Below are positions 14,646-24,596 of a DNA stretch of 34,303 nt, piece after piece. The stretch spans positions 1-34,303 of the forward strand of contig WHTE01000018.1 of the NCBI GenBank assembly GCA_009377845.1. The letters run 5' to 3'. Position 1 is the first letter of the stretch; every line of letters starts with the position of its first letter. The notes under the pieces were generated by a model that saw nothing but the letters and a program-made list of their open reading frames with translations, ran no database searches and had not been told where the DNA came from. Origin of the DNA: Nitrospirales bacterium. Lineage in GTDB: Bacteria; Nitrospirota; Nitrospiria; Nitrospirales; UBA8639. The position numbers were made by a program, and so were the translations under genes.

Positions 14646-16115
14646 TTACGAGGAGCAGGAGACGATAATCAGGGGCTCACCGGGAGGAGGAGGAACTGCA
14701 TAGGCGTCCATGCCGGGTTGGTCGGTAAACGGGTCACTCAGCAGGTTCAATAATCGGTCAATCTCGGAATAATCCCGCTGCTGTACCGCTTGTGTAATGG
14801 CCCGTTGCACGAGATGATTCCGAAGGATGTACTTGGGATTCACGTTGTCCATTCCGGCTTGACGCTCATCATCACGGCTTTTTTCCGCCCTGAGCCGTTC
14901 CCGATACCGTGCGGCCCAATCATCAAGTGCTTCCCGGTGGAGGAATTGGTCACGTAACCCGGACGGCACCGAGGGACTTTCCTGGCGAAAGGTTCCCAAC
15001 ACCCGGAACAAGGTGGTGTAATCCACGTGGCTGGAATCCATGAGATTCAACAGATCGGTCACGAGTTTGTCGTCTCCCGCGTGCACTTCGACCAGCCCAA
15101 GCTTGGCCCGCATCAATTCGGCATATTTCCCCAGCATAGCCTTTTCATACACGTCAGGAGCCGCATTCACGTCGTCTTGCTCCACTAAGGGGGACATTGC
15201 CCGTGCTAGGGCACGAATATTCCAAAAGCCGATGTCGGGTTGGTTCTGGAAGGAATACCGGCCGTGATGATCCGAGTGATTGCAGATAAACGTCGGATCG
15301 TAGCATTCCATAAATCCAAAAGGGCCATAATCCAAGGTCAAGCCCAGTATCGACATGTTGTCCGTGTTCAGGACGCCGTGTGCCCACCCCACGGCTTGCC
15401 ATTGGGCGACGAGATGCCCGGTGCGGACCGCCACCTCATGCAGCAGCCTGGCATACCCGTTCTCTGATCCCACTAAATGGGGGTAATGATGTTCGATGAC
15501 ATAGTCTGCCAACGTTTTCAGATATTCGTGTTGGCGGCGATAGTAAAACACTTCAAAACTGCCAAACCGCACATGGGTCGGCGCCATCCGGAGCAGCATG
15601 GCCCCCGGTTCCGGCGTTTCCCGCCAGACAACTTCTTCCCCGGCCACAATACACAAACTCCTCGTGGTGGGAATCCCCAGCCCATGCATGGCTTCGCCAC
15701 AGAGATATTCCCGGATGGTCGAGCGCATCACCGCACGGCCATCGCCATCGCGTGAGAATCTAGTGAGCCCCGCGCCTTTCAATTGCAGCTCCCACCGCTC
15801 ACCCTTTTGGTTTCGCACCTCTCCCAGCAGAATAGCCCGCCCATCACCGAGCTGCGGCACGTAATGCCCGAATTGATGCCCGGAATACAGCATGGCAATA
15901 GGGTCACTTCCAGGCAAAAGTTTGGCTCCACAAAAATATTCAGCAAATTCCGGACGGGTCAATTCATGGGGATCAATATTGAGCAATTTGGCGGCCGCCG
16001 GATTCATGCTCACGACATGCGGATTGGGAAAGGGCGTAGGTTTCACCCGTTCATGGAACACTTGAGGTAAGCAAGCATAAGTATTGTGGAAATCGAGATG
16101 TTCTAACTTGACCAT
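14646..16115 (-). CDS. selO: Protein adenylyltransferase SelO
   Basis: A full-length 489-residue SelO/YdiU (formerly UPF0061) protein, a pseudokinase-fold enzyme that transfers AMP from ATP to hydroxyl groups of proteins and has been linked to redox homeostasis. Diagnostic parts are present in order: YSGHQFGHYVPQLGDGRAIL (77-96), LQLKGAGLTRFSRDGDGRAV (111-129), the catalytic-loop segment HGVLNTDNMSI (246-256), and the DYGPFGF metal-binding motif (262-268). The C-terminus is VSCSS; Cys487 is where eukaryotic SelO carries selenocysteine, so this is the usual bacterial Cys form. Start and length agree with the family. It is apparently monocistronic and sits next to, but far from, the upstream Cys-rich small gene. 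Confidence 0.96.
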   Translation of the reverse strand: MVKLEHLDFHNTYACLPQVFHERVKPTPFPNPHVVSMNPAAAKLLNIDPHELTRPEFAEYFCGAKLLPGSDPIAMLYSGHQFGHYVPQLGDGRAILLGEVRNQKGERWELQLKGAGLTRFSRDGDGRAVMRSTIREYLCGEAMHGLGIPTTRSLCIVAGEEVVWRETPEPGAMLLRMAPTHVRFGSFEVFYYRRQHEYLKTLADYVIEHHYPHLVGSENGYARLLHEVAVRTGHLVAQWQAVGWAHGVLNTDNMSILGLTLDYGPFGFMECYDPTFICNHSDHHGRYSFQNQPDIGFWNIRALARAMSPLVEQDDVNAAPDVYEKAMLGKYAELMRAKLGLVEVHAGDDKLVTDLLNLMDSSHVDYTTLFRVLGTFRQESPSVPSGLRDQFLHREALDDWAARYRERLRAEKSRDDERQAGMDNVNPKYILRNHLVQRAITQAVQQRDYSEIDRLLNLLSDPFTDQPGMDAYAVPPPPGEPLIIVSCSS

Positions 16116-16513
16116 GACTTCATTATCCGCGACCTACCCTGGGCCGGGCAACCACATGAGCCAAGGCATCACCTTGAGATCTTCTGCGAGACCCTTGCCC
16201 GCATCGAATTATTGCAAGACCATATAAGGCAACCGGCCAAGGCAATCGACGAGAAAAACTATTGAATCGTCAACCAAGTCATTCTGCGCAGAACCGTATC
16301 TCTTTTGATTCAATTGTGTGTGGGATTCTCTCAACACACGTCACGTCATTGTTGCAGAATGTCAAAAAACATCATAAATACAATGCCATATAAATGAAGA
16401 TATTTTTGGTTTGGTTTTTGCTTTTGTTTCTGTCAGACGCACTGAACGTATGAAACGTTTGTTATCTCGTGCATGCGTTTCTTCTCACAACACAGGAAAG
16501 TAAAGGAGTTCGC
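16116..16513. other. Intergenic stretch
   Basis: About 400 bases without a gene I can support. It includes an AT-rich, T-rich part (16380-16435) that may carry the promoter of the small downstream gene, but no clear -35/-10 pair was assigned. Confidence 0.4.
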
Positions 16514-16711
16514 ATGATTCGGATTTGTGCATGGTGTCAACAGGAAGGCAAGCGGGAAATCCTTGGTAGTATGAGCCCTGGGAACATGAATGAACCGGAA
16601 TCCCACGGGATCTGCCAAGACCATGTACTCCGCCTTCGACAATCATACAAACCAAACCGTCGCCGCCCCATTCCGTCAACCACCCTCTTCTCGTCAGCAG
16701 TTTCTCACTAG
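16514..16711 (+). CDS. Small Cys-rich (zinc-ribbon-like) protein
   Basis: The ATG at 16514 is preceded by AAAGGAG (16502-16508) and gives a 65-residue protein that opens MIRICAWCQQEGKREILG and contains SHGICQDH. A CxxC near the N-terminus followed about 30 residues later by HGIC resembles small conserved proteins of the form LCAWC...THGIC found in many Nitrospirota and proteobacteria, presumably binding a metal. The rest is basic and unstructured. An in-frame upstream ATG at 16469 is less likely because of the strong ribosome binding site. Function unknown. Confidence 0.7.
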   Translation: MIRICAWCQQEGKREILGSMSPGNMNEPESHGICQDHVLRLRQSYKPNRRRPIPSTTLFSSAVSH

Positions 16712-16829
16712 ACGTCGTTCGTCCATCCATTCTCATGCTGGCACTCCGGGTTGAGTGTTCTTTAAGGGATGTTCGTCCCCGAGCAATGGTGCAGACAAGC
16801 GCTGCAATTGCTGTCATGTGAGCCTTAAC

Positions 16830-17030
16830 GAGGCTGTTGGATATTTGAAATATTTTGATTTTTGATCCGCATGTGGATAACCGAGAGCCATACGAAAAAA
16901 TCGGGAGTGTTCAAAAAGGCCCGGCCAGTCCTGTCCTGAGGCCTCTCGAAGGGAAGGCCGCAGCCACTTGGACGGGCGGAGCGTACGAAGAAGTACGTGA
17001 GCACGGCCAAGGGGCGAGAACGCCGTTGGC
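16830..17030. repeat. Intergenic repeat element, shortened copy
   Basis: It shares with 24830-25145 an AGGCTGTTG-type start, TTTGATCCGCATGTGG, GGGAGTGTTCAAAAAGGCC (16903-16921), CCTGTCCTGAGGCC and GTACGTGAGC. An internal part of about 70 bases present in the other copy is absent, and the right end runs into an IS110 transposase remnant without the terminal inverted repeat. Confidence 0.6.
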
Positions 17031-17073
17031 CTGCCTGCCGAGCCTACTCCGCCGAAGTAGCTTCGGCTACGAA

Positions 17074-17631
17074 GGCCGGGTGTCGGCCGGGCAGTTGGGG
17101 CCGCGGGGGCAGACGCTGGTCGCCCAGCATGCCCCCGCGCTCGGGCCGCTTCTCGCCCCCGTAGTCAGTATCTATCAGCACGCACGCGAGGCGGCGAAGG
17201 CGTTGGAGAAGACCGTCAACCGCCAGGCACAGCAGGATGCGGTCTGTCAGCGCTTGATGCCGGTGCCGGGGGTCGGCCCCCTCGTGGCCAGCACGTATGT
17301 GGCCACGATTGATGATCCCACGCGCTTTGCGACCTCGACTCAAGTGCCCGCTTATCTAGGATTGGTGCCACGGGTCCATCAGTCGGGAGAGACCCACTAT
17401 CATGGCCGGTTTTCGAAGGAAGGAGACAAGCTGCTGCGGTGGCTGTGAGTGGAAGCGGCTCATGGGTTGTTGACACGGACCAAGCGGAGCTGGGCGCTCA
17501 AGCGATGGGGGCTGAAGCTGGCCAAGAAGCGCGGACAGGGGAAAGCGACGGTGGCAGTGGCGCGGAACTTGGCCATTTTGTGGCATCGCCTCGGGGGGAC
17601 CGGAGACTCGTTTACGCCGGTCCCCAGTTAA
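17074..17631 (+). pseudogene. IS110-family transposase remnant (C-terminal Transposase_20 part)
   Basis: The frame contains VPGVGPLVASTYVATIDDP, then AYLGLVPRVHQSGETHYHGR and KEGDKLLRWL, the classical C-terminal (Transposase_20) region of IS110 transposases. An in-frame TGA at 17446-17448 interrupts it; the same frame then continues with VEAAHGLLTRTKRSWALK to 17631. The N-terminal DEDD catalytic domain is missing and replaced by an intergenic repeat. It is therefore a dead fragment. No end of the element could be recognised. Confidence 0.88.
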
Positions 17632-17973
17632 AGCCATCGCCTGCGCTTCATCGAGGAAAAAGGCCGGTGAGAAGGGGAGCAGGTTCGGGGCAGGTGACCT
17701 CGTGAAGTGTTTGAGAAACCGTCTTCTCGCGTTTCAGAGTGAGGCCCCGACTACGACCCCATTCTGTGGCGCTTGGCGACCACGGAGAGAAGCCTGAACC
17801 CTAAGCCCTCGCTCACTGCGACCAAAAAAACTTCTGGGAGAAGTTGACTCTGCTTTAGAGAAACACTCCCATTAAGTAAGAACGCAACGCCCTTCCTGCT
17901 GAAACCAGCGTCCAACGGCACAAAACATTAGAGAGAGGTGAGAAAAAGTTGCAGAAGCCGGAAAGGAACAAAC
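17632..17973. other. Intergenic stretch between IS110 remnant and receiver gene
   Basis: No gene seen. It contains the minus-strand terminator-like hairpin at 17823-17845; the remainder may be decayed sequence of the insertion. Confidence 0.4.
17823..17845 (-). terminator. Candidate rho-independent terminator of the receiver gene
   Basis: On the minus strand AACTTCT-CCC-AGAAGTT forms a perfect 7-bp stem followed at once by TTTTTT. It lies about 130 bases after the stop of the receiver gene. The stem is low in GC, so termination may be weak. Confidence 0.55.
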
Positions 17974-18354
17974 TTAGCGCGCCAGAACCCTTTGAACGGT
18001 TTGAAGGAGCTCATCTACCGTAAAGGGTTTTTGCAATGTGCAGATCGGCTGGTACAATTGGTGACGGAAACTCATGGTTTCACCAGAGGACGGAATATTC
18101 CCGGTCAGTGTAATCAGAGGGATGCTCGAAGATTGTTGAGAAACCCGCCGAATGGGCTCACCTTCTCCATCTTCCAAAGCCACCACATCCATAATAATCA
18201 GGGAGGCCTGAAAGTTTTCATAATTTTGAAGGCCTTCCTGTGATGTCCTGGCAACCATAACTGTATAGCCAGCCGTTTCTAAAGAAAGCGAAACAGACTC
18301 CCTCACCTGTATATCATCATCAATCAGCAAAATTTTGTCCATTGTGTGGACCAT
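17974..18354 (-). CDS. Stand-alone CheY-like response regulator receiver
   Basis: A 126-residue single receiver domain without output domain. It has the acidic pocket (DDD at 12-14 in KILLIDDD), the phosphorylatable Asp56 in SLIIMDVV, a Thr in LITLTGN (near 82-84) and Lys109 in LQKPF, so it should be phosphorylated by a histidine kinase. The loop after Asp56 is VALEDGEGEP rather than the common MPGMDG, an atypical form. The start could also be the ATG four codons later (MDKILLID), which fits most receivers better; no ribosome binding site decides. The kinase is not in this window. Confidence 0.9.
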   Translation of the reverse strand: MVHTMDKILLIDDDIQVRESVSLSLETAGYTVMVARTSQEGLQNYENFQASLIIMDVVALEDGEGEPIRRVSQQSSSIPLITLTGNIPSSGETMSFRHQLYQPICTLQKPFTVDELLQTVQRVLAR

Positions 18355-18620
18355 AAAAAAAACCCCATGAGAAGAAAAACCTTTTTCTTTTCATTCAAGA
18401 ATGAAGCAATTTATATTCCTTTCTCATTTCCCTTTTCAAGACAACCGGCATTCTCTATGAAAACAATACATTAGGAGTTTGTATTGACTCGGTCCTCGCA
18501 TCATATGCAGGAACAACCCTTCACGTTGCAGGAAATTCCATTCATAGATTCCAACATACCTGCCTGGAGAGCACGGTTAAGAATCTGACTTTTTTGGGAA
18601 ATCTGGCATTACCAAGACGA

Positions 18621-19958
18621 CTACTTTGTGGCATGTAATTGGTTTTTAAACCTGCAACTGTGCTTCCACAGCCACCACATTTGAATCCCCAATCCGGTGA
18701 GCATCGCAGCCAATCCCACATACAGTCCGGTCACTTGCCCATAGAGAACCCCCACAAACAAGAGGAGAGAACTCCCTGCCAGGTACAGACACACCGCTTG
18801 AGTAATACAAGTGGTCAACCCACGATGAACTAATTCGCCTTGAAAAAAACTTTCCCAAGGACTCAGGGCTGGAAAAATCACAACCAGCCAGAGAGCCGTC
18901 GAGGCCAATGCGGAAAGCTCTGGAGTCAGAGCAGCAACCCATTCAAACCAAATAGTGGAAAGCGGAGTCGCCGCAATCAGCAAGAGAGTTCCACTCGTGC
19001 ATAACGAAACTAGTCCCACAAACTGCCTCAGGGGTGCAAGAAAATGAGGCCGGGCATAAAGCGCGACGACCACCTCCTGCATGGCAAACCCCACACTCCG
19101 AAAAACAAATGACAACCCTCCCAGCACTGGCCACACGGCCAAGGATTCCAAAGCCTGTGGCATCCGGCTTATGGCCGCGCTGACAATGGGCAACGTCGCA
19201 AGGGTGATGAGTGGAGTGAAGGCCAGAGGCCAATAAAAGGCGCCTAATTGTTTGAGAGTGAGAGGCGCCACAGGATGAGGATTGCTCTCTTTCAGATCTT
19301 TGAGGATCGGACGCACGAAAAGGAGGATAAAACCAGCCTCCACAATCACCCCGGACGACATCGCCACCGTCGCCACCACAATCCCCGAAAAACTATTGAC
19401 GACCAGTCCCCCCAGCAGAACGGAGCTACTCACGGTTAACCGGACCAAGGTTCCGAGGCCAATAAGGCGAGTCTGACCTGCCCGGATAACCACTCCTTGA
19501 AGAAACCTTCTCACAGCAATCGATAGGGTCCATGGAGTCATGCATTGCATGCCGATTCTGGCCGGTTCCACAATGACCTCAGGAGCCCCTAGCACATCTT
19601 TCGCGATAATGGCATACAAAGGGGTAAAAGCCACCACGATGTGGAGCAAGGTCAGAGTACTTCCCAAGAACAAAATAAAATTTCGAATAAGCCTGTAGGC
19701 GGACCAATCCTTACACAACGCAGTTGAAGCGACCAGAATCATAATAACGGGAGCTTCAATCAACAGTGAGAGAGGAAAGACCACCCCACCATAGGCCGCT
19801 AAATGTACTTCGGGATCAGCCAAGCGAGACATGGTGGCTGCCACAAGAGGCAACTCCAAGCCCATGAGCAACCAACTTGCTGCCAAGGGCCACCACATGC
19901 GGAAAATCATGAAGAACGGAGAAGAATAAGAGGGTGGCACGCGTGAGTGAGAAGCCAC
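18621..19958 (-). CDS. Polytopic membrane protein, MATE/ANK-like (MOP superfamily)
   Basis: A 445-residue protein with about twelve hydrophobic segments in two halves of six, beginning MWWPLAASWLLMGLELPLVA. This opening, followed by SRLADPEVHLAAYGGVVFPL, resembles the first helices of MATE and ANK-type flippase-fold transporters. A second cluster of helices begins near residue 235 (KQLGAFYWPLAFTPLITLAT). It is probably an inner-membrane exporter or flippase of unknown substrate. It stands alone between the receiver gene and a non-coding stretch. A shorter start at residue 17 (MIFRMWW) is possible. Confidence 0.72.
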   Translation of the reverse strand: MASHSRVPPSYSSPFFMIFRMWWPLAASWLLMGLELPLVAATMSRLADPEVHLAAYGGVVFPLSLLIEAPVIMILVASTALCKDWSAYRLIRNFILFLGSTLTLLHIVVAFTPLYAIIAKDVLGAPEVIVEPARIGMQCMTPWTLSIAVRRFLQGVVIRAGQTRLIGLGTLVRLTVSSSVLLGGLVVNSFSGIVVATVAMSSGVIVEAGFILLFVRPILKDLKESNPHPVAPLTLKQLGAFYWPLAFTPLITLATLPIVSAAISRMPQALESLAVWPVLGGLSFVFRSVGFAMQEVVVALYARPHFLAPLRQFVGLVSLCTSGTLLLIAATPLSTIWFEWVAALTPELSALASTALWLVVIFPALSPWESFFQGELVHRGLTTCITQAVCLYLAGSSLLLFVGVLYGQVTGLYVGLAAMLTGLGIQMWWLWKHSCRFKNQLHATK

Positions 19959-20097
19959 GAAACTAATCGCGGCTCAACAGGAAGACTTATTCAAAAAATC
20001 CAACATCGACGGGACACCTGATGTCGGGCGGAAGGATTGTTGCCCCATCATACGTAACTGAATACGGCTATTTGCCTTGGAATGCAGGAAGTGAGCT

Positions 20098-20128
20098 TTT
20101 CACTAAAGAGAATGCCCCTTTAGTGAAA
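20098..20128. terminator. Strong perfect hairpin downstream of the DUF2791 ATPase gene
   Basis: TTTCACTAAAG (20098-20108) and CTTTAGTGAAA (20118-20128) are perfect inverted copies with a 9-base loop, about 50 bases past the stop of the minus-strand gene. No long T run follows on either strand, so it may be a processing or protection hairpin rather than a classical terminator. Confidence 0.5.
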
Positions 20129-20176
20129 TTCTACCATATCATGAAAGCGAGCTGGTTCGCCAAAGGACAACGTACC

Positions 20177-22741
20177 TCACTGAGTGGAAGTTGTAGAAGG
20201 GGCAGGATCTGTCGGGATCCCATCGGCGACCAATTCCGTGCCTTCAGACGTAGACATCGTGGCGGACTCAGGAGTGGCAGTGGGGTAGCACTTATGACCA
20301 TTCCCCCTGCCATCCTCTTCCTGAAAATCTTCCTGCTCGACGCATGAAGGCTTCCATGTAGACGCTTCTATTTCACATTCTTCTCCGGGATAAAAACGAA
20401 GGGAATCCCAATGAGTCACCCAACTCTTCACATATTTACGCATACTGGCTCCCGGAACAATTGTGGCCGGACCATCCGTAGCATTCTCCCACATATGCCA
20501 CCCATGCCCTTTGAGGTGAAGCGCACGAATTGCCCGATATGCCTCCTGAATGATGGCCGAAGAGGGATGCCCGATGGGAATACGCTGGGACTGCAATAAA
20601 CCCATGCCCTTCTCAGCTTTGTCGGCTAACAACCGATCGACCTCTGTGTTGTTGGCCCGGAGTTTTTCCAAGAGTTTGACGTTATCTCCTTTTTTCTCCA
20701 GGACCCCTTCTCGAAAATCATTCGTTAACGCGAGCACGGTACCCAACCCCGGTAGGGTAGGGCCGTCATCCAAATTCATTAAGCGTGCCACCTCGGCATA
20801 GGATTTCGCCCGTTGGTTCACAGAATAACGACCAATGAGCTCAGCTTCATCAATCAGCAAAATCCATCCTGCATATCCCGCAGCTTGCATCAGACGAGCG
20901 GCAAACTGAAAGCGTTGAATGGCTAATTCCGCAGCAGACACTTTTCCAAACGTAAAATGCCCTCCAAACCCGGCCTCTTGCAGATACTTTTTTAAATCCC
21001 CGACTCCAATTGGATCCCCGGTCCAAAATCGGGTCATCCGATGACCCAATTCCATATCGGAACTCAATCGTTCATACAGCATCAATGTGGCGGCAAACCG
21101 TGCATCAATCCGACTTTCCGGATTGTTCACCCACGACACTAAATTTTTGTACCGAGGCGTCCAGACATCACATTCTCCGGCTATTTCCGAAAAGATTTCT
21201 CCACGCTTATTAGGAATCACCGCCGTTTCAATTGCGGAATAGTACAGACGGACTGGATGATATAGAGGCGTTTCTTTGCTAATCACAATCCGGCTGCAGA
21301 TAAAATTGGCTTCCAATGCCAGGTTTTGGAGATACTCAAGAATATGCGACTTTCCACTTCCAAACTCGCCTTCTATCACCATGCCACGAGGACACGGACC
21401 GGTTGTAATATTTTGTTGGGTGGCTTCCAGTAACCGTCGAAAACGCCCTTCCACTTCTGGTTGAAGACATCCTAACGCGGTGACCACATGTCGGTTAGGA
21501 ACCCCTGCCCTCAGACCTTCAATGACCCGACGGGCCTCACTATCGGGAACCATACTCTGCGGCTTCGGGCATGGAGGATTGATCCTTCCCTCTGGAGCCG
21601 TATCGGTTACATCTTGAATTCGCACCAAAGACGCTAATGGGTTCTGACGATGTTTAGGACGAATGTCATCCCACACGCGTAATTTCAAGGCTTCATACCG
21701 GTCAACGCCGCGACGGGCATCAGTGAGGAACTCTTGCGGAGCCAAAACCACCATCAACAATCCTTCAGTGTCATCAGCCGAATCAATAAACTGGCGAAGC
21801 AATTCAAATAAATCCATCGTGGCTGACGAAGAAAACGACAAGGTACCATCAGTCGGCAAGGCGTCTTTTTTGGAAAAATAACGGGAGATATCAAGTGAGA
21901 GAATAAGCCCTCCCTGCCCAGTTAACCGCAACCAGCGCGTTAAGGACGACAGCATGTACCGTGCATTATGACGCGACACTTTTTGATAGATGAGGGCTTT
22001 TTTGACTCCAGACACGAGCCGAAGATCTCCACACAACCACTCTTTCACGGCTGTGGCCAAGACCCGGTCGGAATCGCCAGCGTCAAGCTGAGCCATGCAC
22101 AATCGGATCATGGCCATGCGAAATTCGCGACAAAGCCCCGGATCGCCTTCAATGGTTTTTTCTACCCACGTTTGGACATCACGCCGCAGCATGGGCTCCT
22201 TTCGTTCATTCAAGGTCGCAACCTGCCGTAAAGAGAATTCTCTTCGATTTGCGGGAATCCGATGGCCATTCTCTTCAAGAAGCCGCAGAACAAATCGATA
22301 GGCTAACTCATCCCAATCCACTTGTTTCGCGATCTTCTGAAACAGTCGCTCAACCATATGGGCTTTCGTGAATCGCGCGTCGACCTTCGCCAGCACATAG
22401 GCTTCGCGTTTGGCCAGACCGTCCAATTCCTGTTGGCAGGCTTTTAAGGCTTCTTCATGGGGAAACACCGCCACCTTGACAGCTCCGCCTCCCTCCCGTA
22501 CGAAACTCGCAAGATATTCGCTTTGAAGAATGCTCAACCAATCGCTAAGAGGCAGATTAAAGAGTGGAGCCTCCTCCGAGGGAGAATTTTTCTTGGACGA
22601 TGGTTTCGAATCTGATTGATGAGGCAAAAGAAGTTTTGGTGCCGCCAGTTGAGTGACATTGAGCGAAGACGGGAGGGGAGAAAGGCACTCCTCTTCCCTC
22701 ACGGACTGCAACCGATTTAATGCCTCAATTAATTTGCTCAT
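20177..22741 (-). CDS. DUF2791/BrxD-like P-loop ATPase with N-terminal degenerate ATPase-like region
   Basis: An 854-residue protein. Residues about 400-760 form a P-loop ATPase: ARRVIEGLRAG (403-413), Walker A GEFGSGKSH (458-466), RIVISKETPLYHP (484-496) and Walker B WILLIDEAELI (626-636). This set is typical of DUF2791 proteins, among them BrxD of BREX defence. The first 380 residues have the same kind of fold by pattern (WLSILQSEYLASFVREGGGA, then GGLILSLDISRYF) but no Walker A, so they may be an inactive ATPase repeat. The C-terminal 75 residues are acidic and Ser/Thr-rich, probably disordered. No BrxHI, PglX, PglZ or BrxL gene is nearby, so this is not a full BREX locus. The preceding DUF6499-like gene is likely co-transcribed. 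Confidence 0.75.
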   Translation of the reverse strand: MSKLIEALNRLQSVREEECLSPLPSSLNVTQLAAPKLLLPHQSDSKPSSKKNSPSEEAPLFNLPLSDWLSILQSEYLASFVREGGGAVKVAVFPHEEALKACQQELDGLAKREAYVLAKVDARFTKAHMVERLFQKIAKQVDWDELAYRFVLRLLEENGHRIPANRREFSLRQVATLNERKEPMLRRDVQTWVEKTIEGDPGLCREFRMAMIRLCMAQLDAGDSDRVLATAVKEWLCGDLRLVSGVKKALIYQKVSRHNARYMLSSLTRWLRLTGQGGLILSLDISRYFSKKDALPTDGTLSFSSSATMDLFELLRQFIDSADDTEGLLMVVLAPQEFLTDARRGVDRYEALKLRVWDDIRPKHRQNPLASLVRIQDVTDTAPEGRINPPCPKPQSMVPDSEARRVIEGLRAGVPNRHVVTALGCLQPEVEGRFRRLLEATQQNITTGPCPRGMVIEGEFGSGKSHILEYLQNLALEANFICSRIVISKETPLYHPVRLYYSAIETAVIPNKRGEIFSEIAGECDVWTPRYKNLVSWVNNPESRIDARFAATLMLYERLSSDMELGHRMTRFWTGDPIGVGDLKKYLQEAGFGGHFTFGKVSAAELAIQRFQFAARLMQAAGYAGWILLIDEAELIGRYSVNQRAKSYAEVARLMNLDDGPTLPGLGTVLALTNDFREGVLEKKGDNVKLLEKLRANNTEVDRLLADKAEKGMGLLQSQRIPIGHPSSAIIQEAYRAIRALHLKGHGWHMWENATDGPATIVPGASMRKYVKSWVTHWDSLRFYPGEECEIEASTWKPSCVEQEDFQEEDGRGNGHKCYPTATPESATMSTSEGTELVADGIPTDPAPSTTSTQ

Positions 22742-22859
22742 TGTGAATTCCCATCTCGCATGTTCATCCCCAAGATTTCAGACTGTCGCCGGTACTCCAA
22801 ACCCGCTTCGATTACCATCAAGATTCTCCTACATATTCCCCCCGCATCACGGAATGACC

Positions 22860-23600
22860 TTAAACAGGAAAATGTAAACTAATTTGACAGGCTTGCTTAT
22901 AGAGTTGGCCGGCCCGCGCTTCGCCTGCCTCGGCATCTTGAATCTTGAACAATGTTCGCCCGATTTCCCGAAATGGCACCCCGAGATCCACCGCATCCAA
23001 TACCCGCAAATATATTGGCCATTCATCGCGACATTTCCGCCGTTCAAGATTTCGGCCCACTTGATGCTCTTGCCATTCCATGAGATCGGACCTGACTTTT
23101 TCGATTTGAGCCGGTATCGGCTTTTTAAGGTCAAACACCGCCGCCATCCGCCATTCCGATAAGCACAGGCTGACCTCTTCACCTCCCCCCAGCCAATCCG
23201 GCCCTTGTCCAAAATAGATTCGACCGTAATTCGAATCAAACGACAACATCCAGGGTTTGGCAACTGCTGGATTAGGCAGTCCACTGAGATGGTACTTCTC
23301 CAGTGAATTCGGCATTCGGGCTTTAAAGGCAGGATGATCGGGTGAAAAGACTTTTTTGCGATAACGAGTGGGGTAATGAGGATCGTTGGCGCAGGCCACA
23401 TCAAATTCATATGTTTGGGGGTAATATTTTTCCCAATCCTTCCGGTAATCCGAACGGCGGCGGAGAAACTCCCACCGCCAAAACGTATCGTTTAAACTAT
23501 CCTGCCGAGGATACGTTTCCTCATCCTTCCAGTTTGGAACCGTCCCAATTGCTTGGTGTTGCCCGTTAATTTCCTTTGGGGGTCGCTCACTACCAGGCAT
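22860..23600 (-). CDS. DUF6499/transcriptional-regulator-like DNA-binding protein
   Basis: A 246-residue protein with a good ribosome binding site (CAGGAGAA on the minus strand) before its ATG. Residues about 30-65 contain NDTFWRWEFLRRRSDYRKDW, which matches the short domain found at the start of putative transcriptional regulators of integrative elements (DUF6499-like). The C-terminal 70 residues have YLRVLDAVDLGVPFREIGRT, a helix-turn-helix-like segment of the DUF2285 type. Both parts are usually seen in mobile-element regulators. It precedes the DUF2791 ATPase in the same direction by 118 bases, and the two probably form one unit. Role unknown; DNA binding is inferred. Confidence 0.6.
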   Translation of the reverse strand: MPGSERPPKEINGQHQAIGTVPNWKDEETYPRQDSLNDTFWRWEFLRRRSDYRKDWEKYYPQTYEFDVACANDPHYPTRYRKKVFSPDHPAFKARMPNSLEKYHLSGLPNPAVAKPWMLSFDSNYGRIYFGQGPDWLGGGEEVSLCLSEWRMAAVFDLKKPIPAQIEKVRSDLMEWQEHQVGRNLERRKCRDEWPIYLRVLDAVDLGVPFREIGRTLFKIQDAEAGEARAGQLYKQACQISLHFPV

Positions 23601-24596
23601 AACACAGGTTCTCCTGTTCGGATGTATTCAGGTGTAGATCTCGGTTAAGTTAACACACATAGGCCGGCACTGAGGTGTGCGCAGACATTCCTGGATGACT
23701 CCACATTCTGGCAACCAGCATGAGACCAGCACACACTTAGGAATTCTGAAATCCCTGTCTCAAAATAATTGTGTCGATTCTCAATCTACGTCACGAACAG
23801 CACAGGCAGGCGTCGCAAGATGAGCTGAATGATTTACCTATGATGAGGGGAACACGTCCTTCTCCTTGACCAGGAAACTCCATGCATCCATCCAAACCAA
23901 GAAAGCACGGTCACACAACAGGCTAAAAAAACCATGGCCAAGACGAAACAGATTTTCCCTAACATGTCGAAGACCCCCCAGGATAGCGGTCCTTCATTCC
24001 TGCCATTACTTTATGTATCGGCAGGATTTTTCCAATTCTTTACTTAATCTCTTAAAAAATTTGCTTTCCTCTACCAGAGTCCCCTCTTTCGATTTTACAA
24101 AATATTGGGTTAAAAATTCTACCCCCTTTAGCCCTCGATTTCACACCAAGAAAAGGCCCAACTAGTTATAGATATGAAGAACGAAGGTACTGCACATTTG
24201 TACTCATCTCCCCTGTTCAGACAGGATAAAGTTAGTGAATGAGCATGGATTTTAGAGGCAATTTCTCCAAAAGTACAAACGCATAGTTGAGTTCCAAGAG
24301 GATATGTCTATTGAGAAGAATAGGGAACTACTTCACATATTGAAGGCCATATGACCTTTCAGAGGACTTTGTTATGCTAAAAGTATGTGTTTTGAGAAAG
24401 GCGGAATGATCTTTCCGGTTTTCAAGTGCAGCATGCGCAAATTGAACCCTGGTCAGAAAACACAATTCAGTTACGATAGGGGTTTCCAACATTTCCGTGG
24501 ACAAAAACATATCGAAGTGTCTCCTGAAATAACCCTCCCTTACAGCAAGGAGGAACATGGAGACATTAATCCTCGAGAGAAGAAAGGAATGATTCT
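23601..24596. other. Gene-poor stretch
   Basis: About 1 kb in which I can support no gene. Short frames on both strands have no recognisable similarity, no good ribosome binding sites and unbalanced composition. It may be decayed mobile DNA. Confidence 0.4.

Noticed and set aside
15040-15864. Several + strand frames of 75-95 codons opposite selO
   Set aside because: All lie antisense to the full-length, well-conserved selO gene and show no protein family features.
20177-22741. Complete BREX locus
   Set aside because: Only a DUF2791-like ATPase is present; no methyltransferase, PglZ phosphatase, BrxL or helicase gene occurs in the window.
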